NCBI GenBank assembly: GCA_963934295.1
Contig: CAWVXY010000054.1
Coordinates: 1-20,731 of the forward strand
DNA length: 20,731 nt
Direction: 5' to 3'
From: Seribacter sp963934295
GTDB taxonomy: Bacteria > Verrucomicrobiota > Verrucomicrobiia > Opitutales > Seribacteraceae
Below, piece after piece: positions 1 to 7,509 of this stretch. Made by a program: the position numbers and the translations under genes. The notes under the pieces are model-generated. The model had not been told where the DNA came from. It saw nothing but the letters and a program-made list of their open reading frames with translations, and searched no databases. How positions within the stretch are numbered: position 1 is the first letter of the stretch; each line of letters starts with the position of its first letter.

Positions 1-641
1 TTCTTCTTTGGTGGATCTATTTTAATTGGGTTTTCTGGAATTAGTCCTTCCTTTACAGCATAATTGAATAAGGTTTTGGTCTTACTGAGTAGCTGTGGAG
101 AAAATCCCTTTGATGCGAAAAGTGGCTTAAATGTATCTTCCGTAAATTCTCTTACTAAAATATCTCCGAAGGAATCTGATAATAAACCATGGCGGTATTT
201 ATATTCAGCCAATGTTGCCTTTGATGTTCCTCTCAAGTTTTGAGCTGCCTCTTCTTCTTTCCTTTGCATGAATTGATCAACTAGCTCTTTAACAGTAATA
301 TCAGATTGTTTATCACTAGCAAAACGCTGGACGAACTGAATTGCTTCAGCAAGTGATGAGAACTTTGTATCGATCAAAAGGGCGAGGGCTTTTTCAGCAT
401 CAACCAATTGTTCTCTTGTAAGTTTAAAACCACCAACGCCCTGGTTCTTTAATTTTGCCTTAATTTGTTCAGCATGAACTTTTGCTTCTTCCAATGAATC
501 GAATCTTTTTCGATACTTTTTCGCCCCCCCTAATTTAAGACCAGCATCTAATTCCCATTTACCAAATTGTTTCTTGTGGCGAATCACACAAACACCCTCT
601 ATAGATACAACTTTCGATCTTTTATTTCTATTCTTTTGCAT
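1..641 (-). CDS. int: Tyrosine recombinase / phage-type integrase, N-terminal part (runs off the left edge)
   Basis: An open frame runs from an ATG at 641 to the window edge, giving 213 visible residues, so the C-terminal catalytic domain (R-H-R-Y) is outside the window. Residues 1-70 are basic and resemble an integrase arm-binding domain (around FGKWELDAGLKLGG, then a KYRKRFDSLEEA segment). Residues about 115-205 have the pattern of the SAM-like core-binding domain: a VKELVDQFMQRK helix, then ATLAEYKYR, LVREFTEDTFKPLF, and KTLFNYAVKEGLIPENPI, the usual end of this domain. The family cuts and rejoins DNA at att sites. Its position beside a tRNA 3' remnant supports an island integrase. The assignment to the superfamily is inferred from pattern; catalytic residues cannot be checked here. 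Confidence 0.8.
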   Translation of the reverse strand, partial: MQKNRNKRSKVVSIEGVCVIRHKKQFGKWELDAGLKLGGAKKYRKRFDSLEEAKVHAEQIKAKLKNQGVGGFKLTREQLVDAEKALALLIDTKFSSLAEAIQFVQRFASDKQSDITVKELVDQFMQRKEEEAAQNLRGTSKATLAEYKYRHGLLSDSFGDILVREFTEDTFKPLFASKGFSPQLLSKTKTLFNYAVKEGLIPENPIKIDPPKK

Positions 642-680
642 ATTTACGAAGATAAGAGAAATGACACGATTTAGCAATGA

Positions 681-702
681 AAACTGACAACAAACTGACA
701 AC
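681..702. repeat. Two tandem copies of an 11-bp sequence next to the att site
   Basis: The 11-mer AAACTGACAAC occurs at 681-691 and again, without a gap or mismatch, at 692-702. It lies between the integrase start (641) and the tRNA remnant (from 738). Directly repeated short sites close to the core site are typical of integrase arm-type or excisionase binding sites. That role is inferred from position only. Confidence 0.6.
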
Positions 703-737
703 AATAATCATAAAACCTTAATAATAAGCTAAAAACA

Positions 738-786
738 ATGGTTTCCTAAACCGTAGATCGAGGTTCGATTCCTCGTGGGGGCGCCA
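738..786 (+). other. 3' half of tRNA-Arg(CCU): attachment-site remnant
   Basis: The anticodon arm (ATGGT 738-742 / ACCGT 750-754, with a 7-nt loop TTCCTAA giving anticodon CCT), a 4-nt variable region, a perfect T arm (CGAGG / CCTCG around loop TTCGATT, 759-775), the 3' acceptor strand TGGGGGC (776-782), discriminator G and an encoded CCA (784-786) are all present. Upstream of 738 there is no D arm and no matching 5' acceptor strand; the sequence becomes A-rich element DNA. It is therefore not a functional tRNA gene but the 3' duplicate left by integration. It may still supply processing or terminator signals, which cannot be judged here. Confidence 0.85.
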
Positions 787-938
787 TTCTGAAAAGTTCA
801 TTATTTTTGATTGAACACCTATCTATGAAGTTCTTCATTTATGGTTTTTTCAAGGTTGATCTTGCAGATCGTATAACTGAAGTTAGTGATTATGTTCATT
901 GATTGAATTGAGATATTTAAATATAAATTCCTTAAAAA

Positions 939-1871
939 ATGGAAATAATTGCTGCTATTATACCCCCCTTAGTTCTACTCCTAATTGGAGGTATTTGTAG
1001 GAAGGGAGGATGGTTAAGGGTAGAAGCTGATGCTTCATTAAGTATTTTAACCATACGAGTACTTTATCCCTGTTTTTTCTTTTTTCATTTAGTGGGGAAT
1101 CAGGATTCACTTCTAGCGGAACAATTACTAATTGTTGTATTTTCGGGTTTTATTTGCATTTGTTTAGGTTTTGGATGTGCTTTAATTGTAGCTAAATTGA
1201 TGAAGATTGAAGCGAGTGCAGTTACTTCATTTACATTTTGTACTGGGATTTTTAACTACGGTTTTTTTGCTTTTCCCATCGCGGCATCAATATTTGGGGA
1301 CCAATTAATTGCAAAGATAATACTTTTTAATTTGGGAGTGGAAATGGCTATTTGGACAGTCGGTGTTTGGCTTCTGGCATCAACTCAGTTTAAACCAATT
1401 CGTTTAGTTAACCCTCCAATTATTTCGATAATCCTCGCTTTATTCATGAAGGAAATAGGTGGGCAGCAAATAATGCCAGAATTTTTATGGGAAATAATTT
1501 CTTTGCTGGGAAATTGTGCGATTCCAATAGGTTTACTTTTAATTGGAGGTAATTTTGCTGACTTGGCTAAAGGTTTTAAACTTTCTAATGGAAATCGGGT
1601 AGAAATTTCATCCATTTTAGTCAGGCTGATAATTGTTCCTTTTATGATGTTCTGTTATGCCTGTAAAGGACCTATTCCTTATGGTATGGAATGGCTTAAG
1701 GATATATTAATTGTTCAAACTGCAATGCCAGCAGGAATATTTGCAATTGTAATTGTTAAAAGTTATTCCGGAGACACAACTACTGCCATGAGGGCAATAT
1801 TAGCGAGTACCCTGTTTTGTCTACTTTCTACTCCAATTTGGCTTTACCTTGGAATTAACTTCGCAAAGTAA
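939..1871 (+). CDS. AEC-family permease (auxin efflux carrier / malate permease type)
   Basis: This is a 310-residue integral membrane protein, about the usual length for bacterial AEC transporters. It consists almost wholly of hydrophobic segments, about ten, arranged as two halves. Features that fit the family are the LLIGGICRKGGW segment near the N-terminus, the NYGFFAFPIA stretch at about residues 105-115 with a following Gly-Asp, the NPPIISIILAL stretch at about 158-168, and a QTAMPAGIFAIV motif near 260. Members export or exchange organic anions such as malate; the substrate here cannot be read from sequence. The ATG at 939 follows an A/T-only leader without a Shine-Dalgarno site. It ends 5 bp from the convergent gene at 1877. 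It is the first chromosomal gene after the island boundary. Confidence 0.82.
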   Translation: MEIIAAIIPPLVLLLIGGICRKGGWLRVEADASLSILTIRVLYPCFFFFHLVGNQDSLLAEQLLIVVFSGFICICLGFGCALIVAKLMKIEASAVTSFTFCTGIFNYGFFAFPIAASIFGDQLIAKIILFNLGVEMAIWTVGVWLLASTQFKPIRLVNPPIISIILALFMKEIGGQQIMPEFLWEIISLLGNCAIPIGLLLIGGNFADLAKGFKLSNGNRVEISSILVRLIIVPFMMFCYACKGPIPYGMEWLKDILIVQTAMPAGIFAIVIVKSYSGDTTTAMRAILASTLFCLLSTPIWLYLGINFAK

Positions 1872-1876
1872 AGTTA

Positions 1877-2338
1877 TTAGGTACTAGCGTTTTCGTATTT
1901 AGATTTTGCGTCTAAGGTTTCGAATATATTGGTAAGAGCAAGTCTAAGTTTATTATACTCTTCTGCATAAATTACAGAGATAAGGTAATTTTTAAATTCT
2001 TTACGATCTCTAATAATCTTAAGATCAAGTTCTTCCATCTCTTGTGCAAATTTAATGTGCATTTTATCGATTTCTGAATCGAATTTTTTATGCTCCTTTT
2101 CAATGTGTTGTTTGGCTCGGGCAACTGCTCCAATAAGATTTTGGCTATTGCGGCAATCCTTGGAGGTGAAATCATGAAAAGAAATAATCCCAGAGGCTAG
2201 AGCTGCACCAAAAGCTGTAAGCTCGAGCTCACCTTTCTGACTTTCTTTTGTAGCCCAACCTTCAATTGCTTTGAGTAGTCGGGATACGGATGCTTTAGCT
2301 TCGTCTGAATCTGAAATATGTACGGAATCTTCGTCCAT
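1877..2338 (-). CDS. Unrecognised 153-residue protein with a central coiled coil
   Basis: I do not recognise a family. The N-terminus is acidic (MDEDSVHISDSDEAK). Residues about 15-60 look like amphipathic helices around a GWATKESQKGE segment and a small Ala/Gly-rich hydrophobic stretch (FGAALASGII). Residues about 75-120 are strongly charged and helical (EKEHKKFDSEIDKM, EEMEELDLKIIRDRKEF types of pattern) and would form a coiled coil. There is no signal peptide or membrane segment, so it is probably cytoplasmic. The coding frame is the only long one with ordinary codon use here. It lies downstream of the AGCS symporter start region in the opposite direction to the AEC gene, with 76 bp to the symporter stop. 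Function unknown. Confidence 0.6.
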   Translation of the reverse strand: MDEDSVHISDSDEAKASVSRLLKAIEGWATKESQKGELELTAFGAALASGIISFHDFTSKDCRNSQNLIGAVARAKQHIEKEHKKFDSEIDKMHIKFAQEMEELDLKIIRDRKEFKNYLISVIYAEEYNKLRLALTNIFETLDAKSKYENAST

Positions 2339-2414
2339 TTTTGCTAGGGTAATTTGTGTTTATTTACTGAGGTAAGTTAATTGCTATATAATAGAATAGC
2401 TAACAATGATAGCA

Positions 2415-3947
2415 TTAAAAGCTACTTGTCAAATTTTTTTGCTTCGTTTCTTTTAGTTTTTTGTAATTATTTAGGTCATTTTTTACTTTATCACTAAGTA
2501 ATATTAAGCCCAAAATATTTGGAAATGCCATTCCTAAAATCATTAAATCGCTAAAATCTAGAATGTTAGTAGCTGTTATTATTGATCCTAAAAAAGTGAA
2601 AATTAGGAAGAGAATTTTATAAATAAATGATGACCTGTCTCCAAATAGCCAAACCCAACATCTTTCTCCATAGTAAGACCAAGAAATCATTGTGGAGAAG
2701 GCAAAAAGAAATACTGCAATGGAAAGCAAATACGGAAACCACGAGATAACGCTTCCCATTGCTGCAGAAGTAAGGGCACCGCCTTGGTTGGCAGAAATAA
2801 AGCTTTGATTAGCAGGTTCTAAATAGGAGCCAGTAACGATAATTACTAATGCGGTCATGGTGCAAACTATAATTGTATCAATAAAAGGTTCAAGCAATGC
2901 GACAACCCCTTCCTCAACAGGATGAGAAACTTTCGCTGCGGAATGAGCTATTGCAGCAGAACCAATTCCTGCTTCATTCGAGAAGACTGCTCTTTTTACT
3001 CCAATTATTAAGACACCTAAAAATCCCCCAAATGCAGCATCAGGTGAAATTGCCTGGCTTAGAATTAGATTTATGGCATTAGGAATCTGATCCGCTAAAA
3101 TGATCAAAATATAAGAACAGGCAAAAAGATAAACCGCACACATAAAGGGAACAATAAAGGACGCTACTTTTGCTATGCTTTTAATTCCTCCTATAATAAC
3201 CAAGCCAACTAATAAGCTTAATGTAAGACCATAAATCCATGGATAATCAGAAAGAGTTGGGAAAACGGTTTTAATTAAATCAAGCGATTGTACTACTTGA
3301 AATGCATTACCACCACCAAATGAACCGCCAATGCAGAGAAGGCAGAAAAGACCTGCCAAGAATCCTCCAAGATGCTTGAGGTTTATTTCCTTCAGACCAT
3401 CTGAAAGATAGTGCATCGCACCACCCATAATTCTCCCATCTTTACGAATTTTTCTATATTTTTGACCCAGGACACACTCGGTAAATTTGGAGGACATGCC
3501 TAAGAAACCTACAAGGATCATCCAAAAAGTTGCACCGGGTCCGCCCGTTCCAATCGCGATGGCAACACCTGCAATATTACCCAACCCAACCGTCGCAGAC
3601 AGTGCTGTGGTAAGTGCTTGGAAATGAGTTACTTCTCCCTTGCTTTCTTTAGAGTCATACTTCCCCCTCACCAATTCAATTGCATGTTTAAAGAACCTAA
3701 TGTTAACAAAACCCATTTTAAGAGTGAAGAAAATTGCCCCTCCCAGTAACCAGGCAACAACAAGAGGCATTTGAATTCCCGGAATCGGCCAGAAGAGAAA
3801 AGTGGCAAGTGGAGCAACAATAGATTCCCCAAAAAAAAGATCGATATTCTCTTGCCATTTACTGTCCGAGTTGAATTCTGTTGCTTCAGAAGTCTGACAG
3901 GACAATGCAAAAGATAAAACGAGGAGGAATAAATTTGTTGTTTTCAT
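2415..3947 (-). CDS. AGCS-family amino acid:cation (alanine/glycine:Na+) symporter
   Basis: The protein is 510 residues from the ATG at 3947; an in-frame TTG at 3965 would add six residues, but the ATG places a clean hydrophobic N-terminus first. Numbered from the TTG, family hallmarks are TVGLGNIAGVA at 125-135, GPGATFW at 142-148, GGGNAFQ at 217-223 and KRAVFSNEAG at 324-333, spread over about ten or eleven membrane segments. AGCS proteins take up alanine or glycine with Na+ or H+. The first 25 residues resemble a signal peptide and are followed by a short polar stretch (SEATEFNSDSKWQEN) before the first true membrane segment, an added N-terminal part compared with compact family members. 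No clear ribosome site precedes either start. It is divergent from the Lpt permease gene. Confidence 0.9.
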   Translation of the reverse strand: MKTTNLFLLVLSFALSCQTSEATEFNSDSKWQENIDLFFGESIVAPLATFLFWPIPGIQMPLVVAWLLGGAIFFTLKMGFVNIRFFKHAIELVRGKYDSKESKGEVTHFQALTTALSATVGLGNIAGVAIAIGTGGPGATFWMILVGFLGMSSKFTECVLGQKYRKIRKDGRIMGGAMHYLSDGLKEINLKHLGGFLAGLFCLLCIGGSFGGGNAFQVVQSLDLIKTVFPTLSDYPWIYGLTLSLLVGLVIIGGIKSIAKVASFIVPFMCAVYLFACSYILIILADQIPNAINLILSQAISPDAAFGGFLGVLIIGVKRAVFSNEAGIGSAAIAHSAAKVSHPVEEGVVALLEPFIDTIIVCTMTALVIIVTGSYLEPANQSFISANQGGALTSAAMGSVISWFPYLLSIAVFLFAFSTMISWSYYGERCWVWLFGDRSSFIYKILFLIFTFLGSIITATNILDFSDLMILGMAFPNILGLILLSDKVKNDLNNYKKLKETKQKNLTSSF

Positions 3948-4003
3948 AGAGTAGCATATTCTCAATAAAAAATGAATGTAGACAATTCGAATATAGGTAA
4001 GGT

Positions 4004-5212
4004 GTGTATTTTAGAAAACTTATACTCATCGCAAGATTATCAAATAAATATAATCAAATATTGAAAATCATTGATAAATATTTGATTTCCGCCTGGTTAA
4101 AGTGGTTTATCCTGAGCTTTCTGGTTCTTTATTCTTTGCTCTTCATTCAGTTCCTTAATGAAGACAATATTTTTTTGGGTAATGGACCATTGCTACCTGT
4201 CATTAAACTTTTTCTTTTTAAAGCAGTTACTTTCTTACCTTGGCTTTTTCCCATAATTTGTTTTGTTTCCACAATTCTAACCTTTTCCTTCCTAGCGAAA
4301 AACCGAGAATTATTAGCTCTTGTTTCGAATGGCTTTTCTACATTGTCAATTTCCCTTCCAATTCTTGGGTTAGCTTTGGTCTGTAGTGTATTTGCTTGGT
4401 TTTTTCAAGATACAGAAAGAATAGTTGATTGGTTTGATGCAAATTTTGACAAGCATGCAGTAAGTGATGATAAAAAAAATTCTTCTTTTAAAATGGTATT
4501 AGATAAAGTTAATCGAACTTGGTTTTTCGATAAATACGAATCAGATACAGGATTTGCTCATAACATCCATTTATATTGTTATGATGATTATGGGAATGAC
4601 TTATATAGAATAAGTTCCCAGTTTGGTCAAAAGACGAAAAATGGATGGAAATTTAATAATGGAACTTTCTTGGGTTTCCGCTCATCTAAAGGAATTCCGG
4701 TAATTAAAAAAAATAATCAATTATCATGGGCCCCTTATTTAGTCAGAAGTGATAAGAAACCTTCAATGAACACTAATATTCCAAGGTATCAGAAAGAATT
4801 TAATGAGATTGAATTACCTCATGTCAAAGATGACCCTGAACCCTTTGCTTTACTTAGAGTTAGACCCAAAGATCTAAATTATAAAGATTTAGCTAAAATA
4901 GTTAATTCTTACCCGGAGCCTAATTCGCCAAAACTTCTTCCTTATCGCTTGCGAAGTGCTCAGTTGTTTTGGAATGCGCCGGCATGTTTTTTTGCGGTAA
5001 TGTGTGCTCTCGCAATTGCAATTCGAAGAGAGCAATATTCAATAGGAGTTACAATAGGACTCTCTTTAATTTGGATTATTGTTTTTTATATAATTCGTAC
5101 TTTCTGCGAAGCGTTTGGAAAACTGGGTATATTTTCTGATTGGATATCTACAGGAATTCCTTTTATTACGATTTTCTTAATTTCAATGGGAATTCTTTGG
5201 AGGAATAGATGA
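4004..5212 (+). CDS. LptF/LptG-family lipopolysaccharide export permease
   Basis: The gene encodes a YjgP/YjgQ-type permease of the Lpt system, the inner-membrane part of the ABC machine that extracts LPS (with LptB2) and passes it to the periplasmic bridge. It shows the family architecture: three N-terminal membrane segments (about residues 35-130 with LSFLVLYSLLFIQFLN first), a periplasmic beta-jellyroll domain (about 140-300), and three C-terminal membrane segments (about 320-400). The GTG at 4004 is preceded by a weak AGG. However, LptF/G proteins usually begin near the motif found here at residue 20 (LKIIDKYLI), where an in-frame TTG at 4061 would start the protein, so the first 19 residues are uncertain. 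LptF versus LptG cannot be decided. It ends 16 bp from the convergent pyruvate kinase gene. Confidence 0.85.
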   Translation: MYFRKLILIARLSNKYNQILKIIDKYLISAWLKWFILSFLVLYSLLFIQFLNEDNIFLGNGPLLPVIKLFLFKAVTFLPWLFPIICFVSTILTFSFLAKNRELLALVSNGFSTLSISLPILGLALVCSVFAWFFQDTERIVDWFDANFDKHAVSDDKKNSSFKMVLDKVNRTWFFDKYESDTGFAHNIHLYCYDDYGNDLYRISSQFGQKTKNGWKFNNGTFLGFRSSKGIPVIKKNNQLSWAPYLVRSDKKPSMNTNIPRYQKEFNEIELPHVKDDPEPFALLRVRPKDLNYKDLAKIVNSYPEPNSPKLLPYRLRSAQLFWNAPACFFAVMCALAIAIRREQYSIGVTIGLSLIWIIVFYIIRTFCEAFGKLGIFSDWISTGIPFITIFLISMGILWRNR

Positions 5213-5242
5213 GAAGTTTAGTTTTTGATTATTCAACTTCTC
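5211..5242. terminator. Hairpin shared by the converging lptF/G-like and pyruvate kinase genes
   Basis: GAGAAGTT (5211-5218) and AACTTCTC (5235-5242) form a perfect 8-bp stem around a 16-nt loop containing five T. The stem includes the last bases of both stop regions. Such a symmetric hairpin could end transcription from both sides, but there is no T-tract directly after the stem on either strand, so the role is inferred. Confidence 0.4.
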
Positions 5243-6656
5243 GTAATTGAATACTTTCAACAACTTTCCCGCCTGCAAAAACATTTGTAACCGTCACTAG
5301 TTGATCTCCTGCTTCCACCCATTGCTCTTTTTTCAGTTTTTCAATGGCATTCTTAATCGTAAGCTCAGGATTTTCAGAAAAGCTCATCAAAAATGGTTCA
5401 ATGCCCCAAATTAATCGCAACCGGCGATGAAGTCCGTCGATGTCAGTAAACGCGAAAAGGGGTGCACCGTTTGGCCTTAATGCACCTAATTTCGCAGCCA
5501 AGTCGCCACTTCGTGTAAATACTAAAACGGCAGAGTCCTTCATTTTCATGGCAAGCATAGCCGCGGACAGAAGCATTTTGGCTTTTGGGCGAAAAAGTCG
5601 GAGTTCTTCACTTAATCCAGGTATAATTTCAGATTCAATTTTAGAAGCGATGCGGTTTAACATATTAAGGGATTTGAATGGATATTTCCCAGTCGTGGTT
5701 TCTCCGCTCAACATCAAACTGTCCGCCCCTTCGTTTACTGCATTTGCGACATCACTTACTTCGGCCCGTGTGGGGACGGGTGATTCAATCATTGATTCTA
5801 GTAAATGTGTGGCAACGATAACGGGTTTACCGCTCGCTAAGCAGGCACCTACAGTCCTTCTTTGTATAATAGGTAGGTCTTCGAAGGGACATTCAATTCC
5901 AAGGTCACCTCGCGCAATCATTATTGCATCGGATGCAGATATTATCTCATCGATATTTGAGACGCCTTTTTGATCTTCCAATTTAGCAATAATCTGGGCG
6001 TCCGATCCATTTTCTCGAAGGAAACTCCGAAATAAATCAATTGAGTCTGCATCGCGAGTAAACGAAAGCGCAAAGTAATCATGTTCGCATTCAATTCCAA
6101 CTATGGAGTCTCTTCTATCCTTTTCCGTTAGTGAAGGTAGACCCGTTTCAATACCCGGTAAGTTAACATGTCTACGGCCTTTTAGAATCGCATCCTGAAG
6201 AATTTTACATCGAATTTGTTTTGGGGATGATTTCAGCACCAAAAGTTGAATCAAGCCATTATCCAGTAAAACGGTATCGCCAGATTTAATGTGATCAGCA
6301 AGCTTGTCATAATTTACTTCTACTTGCCAAATATCATCTAAAATGGGGGGGACTGGTTGGGCTTCAAATATAAGGTCGAGCAAATCATCTTTTTTGAGTT
6401 TGATTTCATTCTGTAAATATCCGGTTCTGATCTCGGGACCTTTAACATCCATCATAATTGCAGGTTCACGATTAAGTCTTTTTCCGACAGTTCTTATCTT
6501 GGAAGATATTTCTCGAACCCATTCATGGTCAGCGTGTGCCATGTTTATTCTGCAAACATCAACCCCATTGGTAATTAATCGTTCAAGATTTTGTTCACTT
6601 TCCGTTGCCGGTCCTATCGTTGCAATTACTTTTGTTTGTCTTTTGAGTTTTTTCAT
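5229..6656 (-). CDS. pyk: Pyruvate kinase
   Basis: The 475-residue enzyme makes pyruvate and ATP from phosphoenolpyruvate and ADP, the last step of glycolysis. Visible hallmarks are TKVIATIGPAT (8-18), MDVKGPEIRTG (69-79), the PEP/metal site IAKLEDQKG (223-231, with K225 and E227), ARGDLG (248-253, with D251), ATHLLESMI (282-290, with T283), PTRAEVSDVANAV (295-307) and LSGETTTGKYP (316-326). The B-domain insert (about 80-160) and C-terminal domain are present. The K+ site is altered: the usual N-F-S-H reads N38-M-A40-H, so a potassium-ligand serine is an alanine, although E75 of KGPE, the mark of K+-dependent enzymes, is kept. Its ATG overlaps the stop of the upstream metallohydrolase by 4 bp, suggesting translational coupling. 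Confidence 0.95.
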   Translation of the reverse strand: MKKLKRQTKVIATIGPATESEQNLERLITNGVDVCRINMAHADHEWVREISSKIRTVGKRLNREPAIMMDVKGPEIRTGYLQNEIKLKKDDLLDLIFEAQPVPPILDDIWQVEVNYDKLADHIKSGDTVLLDNGLIQLLVLKSSPKQIRCKILQDAILKGRRHVNLPGIETGLPSLTEKDRRDSIVGIECEHDYFALSFTRDADSIDLFRSFLRENGSDAQIIAKLEDQKGVSNIDEIISASDAIMIARGDLGIECPFEDLPIIQRRTVGACLASGKPVIVATHLLESMIESPVPTRAEVSDVANAVNEGADSLMLSGETTTGKYPFKSLNMLNRIASKIESEIIPGLSEELRLFRPKAKMLLSAAMLAMKMKDSAVLVFTRSGDLAAKLGALRPNGAPLFAFTDIDGLHRRLRLIWGIEPFLMSFSENPELTIKNAIEKLKKEQWVEAGDQLVTVTNVFAGGKVVESIQLREVE

Positions 6657-7468
6657 ATCGGAATTGTCTGGTCTGTGCTTGGATCGACCACAAATGTGGA
6701 AAACCTTGTGCCATGGCCTTTTAGGTTGGAAAACCTGTCTTGTACTTTTTTAATGTCATTACAATCTTTGCTCAGATGCATCAAAAATACTTTCTCCCAA
6801 CAATAACCTTCAATAGATTGTAACATTTCAAAAGTGCTATCATTGGAGAGATGACCGTGCCTGCCTCTTATTCTCTGTTTAAGACTCCAGGGGCGCTTTG
6901 TATCTTGTTCAAGCATTTTTGCACAATGATTTGCCTCAATTACTAAAATTTTTGCTTTTCTAATTCTTTCTTTAACTAAGGCTGGCACATATCCTAAATC
7001 AGTAACCCAGGCTAAGCTTGAAATAGGGTCAAATAAGTCTTCTTTCCCCCATTCAAAGTAGAACCCTACAGGATCATAGGCATCATGAGGAACACTGAAA
7101 GGATGAATAGTAAATGGGCCAAATGAGAACGCTTTTCCGGTCTCAAATATTTTCCAATTTGGTCTCTTTTGTAATTTTGGCTGAATCGCCTGTACTGTGT
7201 CTTGGTTTGCAAAAAAAGGAAGTCTGGTAAATTTTGATAATCCACGAACTCCAGCTGAATGATCGTTGTGTTCGTGTGTTAGAAAAACCGCATCTAAGGA
7301 TTCGACAGGAACACCTTCACTTTTGAGAAGTTGTTCAAGTTTTTTCCCAGACATTCCAGCATCTATTAAAATGGTTGAACCCGCGGTCTGTAACAATGCA
7401 GAATTTCCAGAACTGCTTGAACCAAGAATCTTAAAGTGTACATCCACAGATTGATTCAATAAGTACAA
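6653..7468 (-). CDS. MBL-fold metallohydrolase, WalJ/YycJ-like
   Basis: This is a 271-residue metallo-beta-lactamase-fold enzyme, probably a hydrolase acting on nucleic acid or phosphodiester. Seen directly: LGSSSSGN (15-22), the metal motif THEHNDH (64-70), VPHDA (H128), VTDLG (D157), an EANHC segment (178-182), RGHLSN-like RHGHLSND (203-210) and MHLS (H231), the layout of the YycJ/WalJ group. In that group the NH is generally followed by D; here it is C182. The start is unsure: TTG at 7468 gives the longest frame, but GTG at 7447 (residue 8) is closer to the usual distance before the LGSSSSGN strand. It is 41 bp from the divergent Nudix gene and is coupled to pyk by a 4-bp overlap. Confidence 0.85.
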   Translation of the reverse strand: MYLLNQSVDVHFKILGSSSSGNSALLQTAGSTILIDAGMSGKKLEQLLKSEGVPVESLDAVFLTHEHNDHSAGVRGLSKFTRLPFFANQDTVQAIQPKLQKRPNWKIFETGKAFSFGPFTIHPFSVPHDAYDPVGFYFEWGKEDLFDPISSLAWVTDLGYVPALVKERIRKAKILVIEANHCAKMLEQDTKRPWSLKQRIRGRHGHLSNDSTFEMLQSIEGYCWEKVFLMHLSKDCNDIKKVQDRFSNLKGHGTRFSTFVVDPSTDQTIPI

Positions 7469-7509
7469 CTAGACATAATAGCCAACAATAAACTAATTAA
7501 AAAGAATTT

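Larger units (their letters stand above)
1..786. mobile_element. Right end of a tRNA-Arg-integrated genomic island
   Basis: The segment holds a truncated tyrosine integrase gene reading leftward, its upstream region with a tandem 11-bp repeat, and then the 3' half of a tRNA-Arg gene without its 5' half. Integration into the 3' part of a tRNA gene restores a full tRNA at one end and leaves a 3' remnant at the other. The remnant here is on the + strand and ends at 786, so the element should extend to the left, beyond the window, with the intact tRNA-Arg(CCU) at its far end. Element cargo is not visible. The exact crossover point cannot be fixed without the left end. Confidence 0.65.

Noticed and set aside
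738..786. Complete functional tRNA gene
   Set aside because: The D arm and the 5' acceptor strand are missing upstream.
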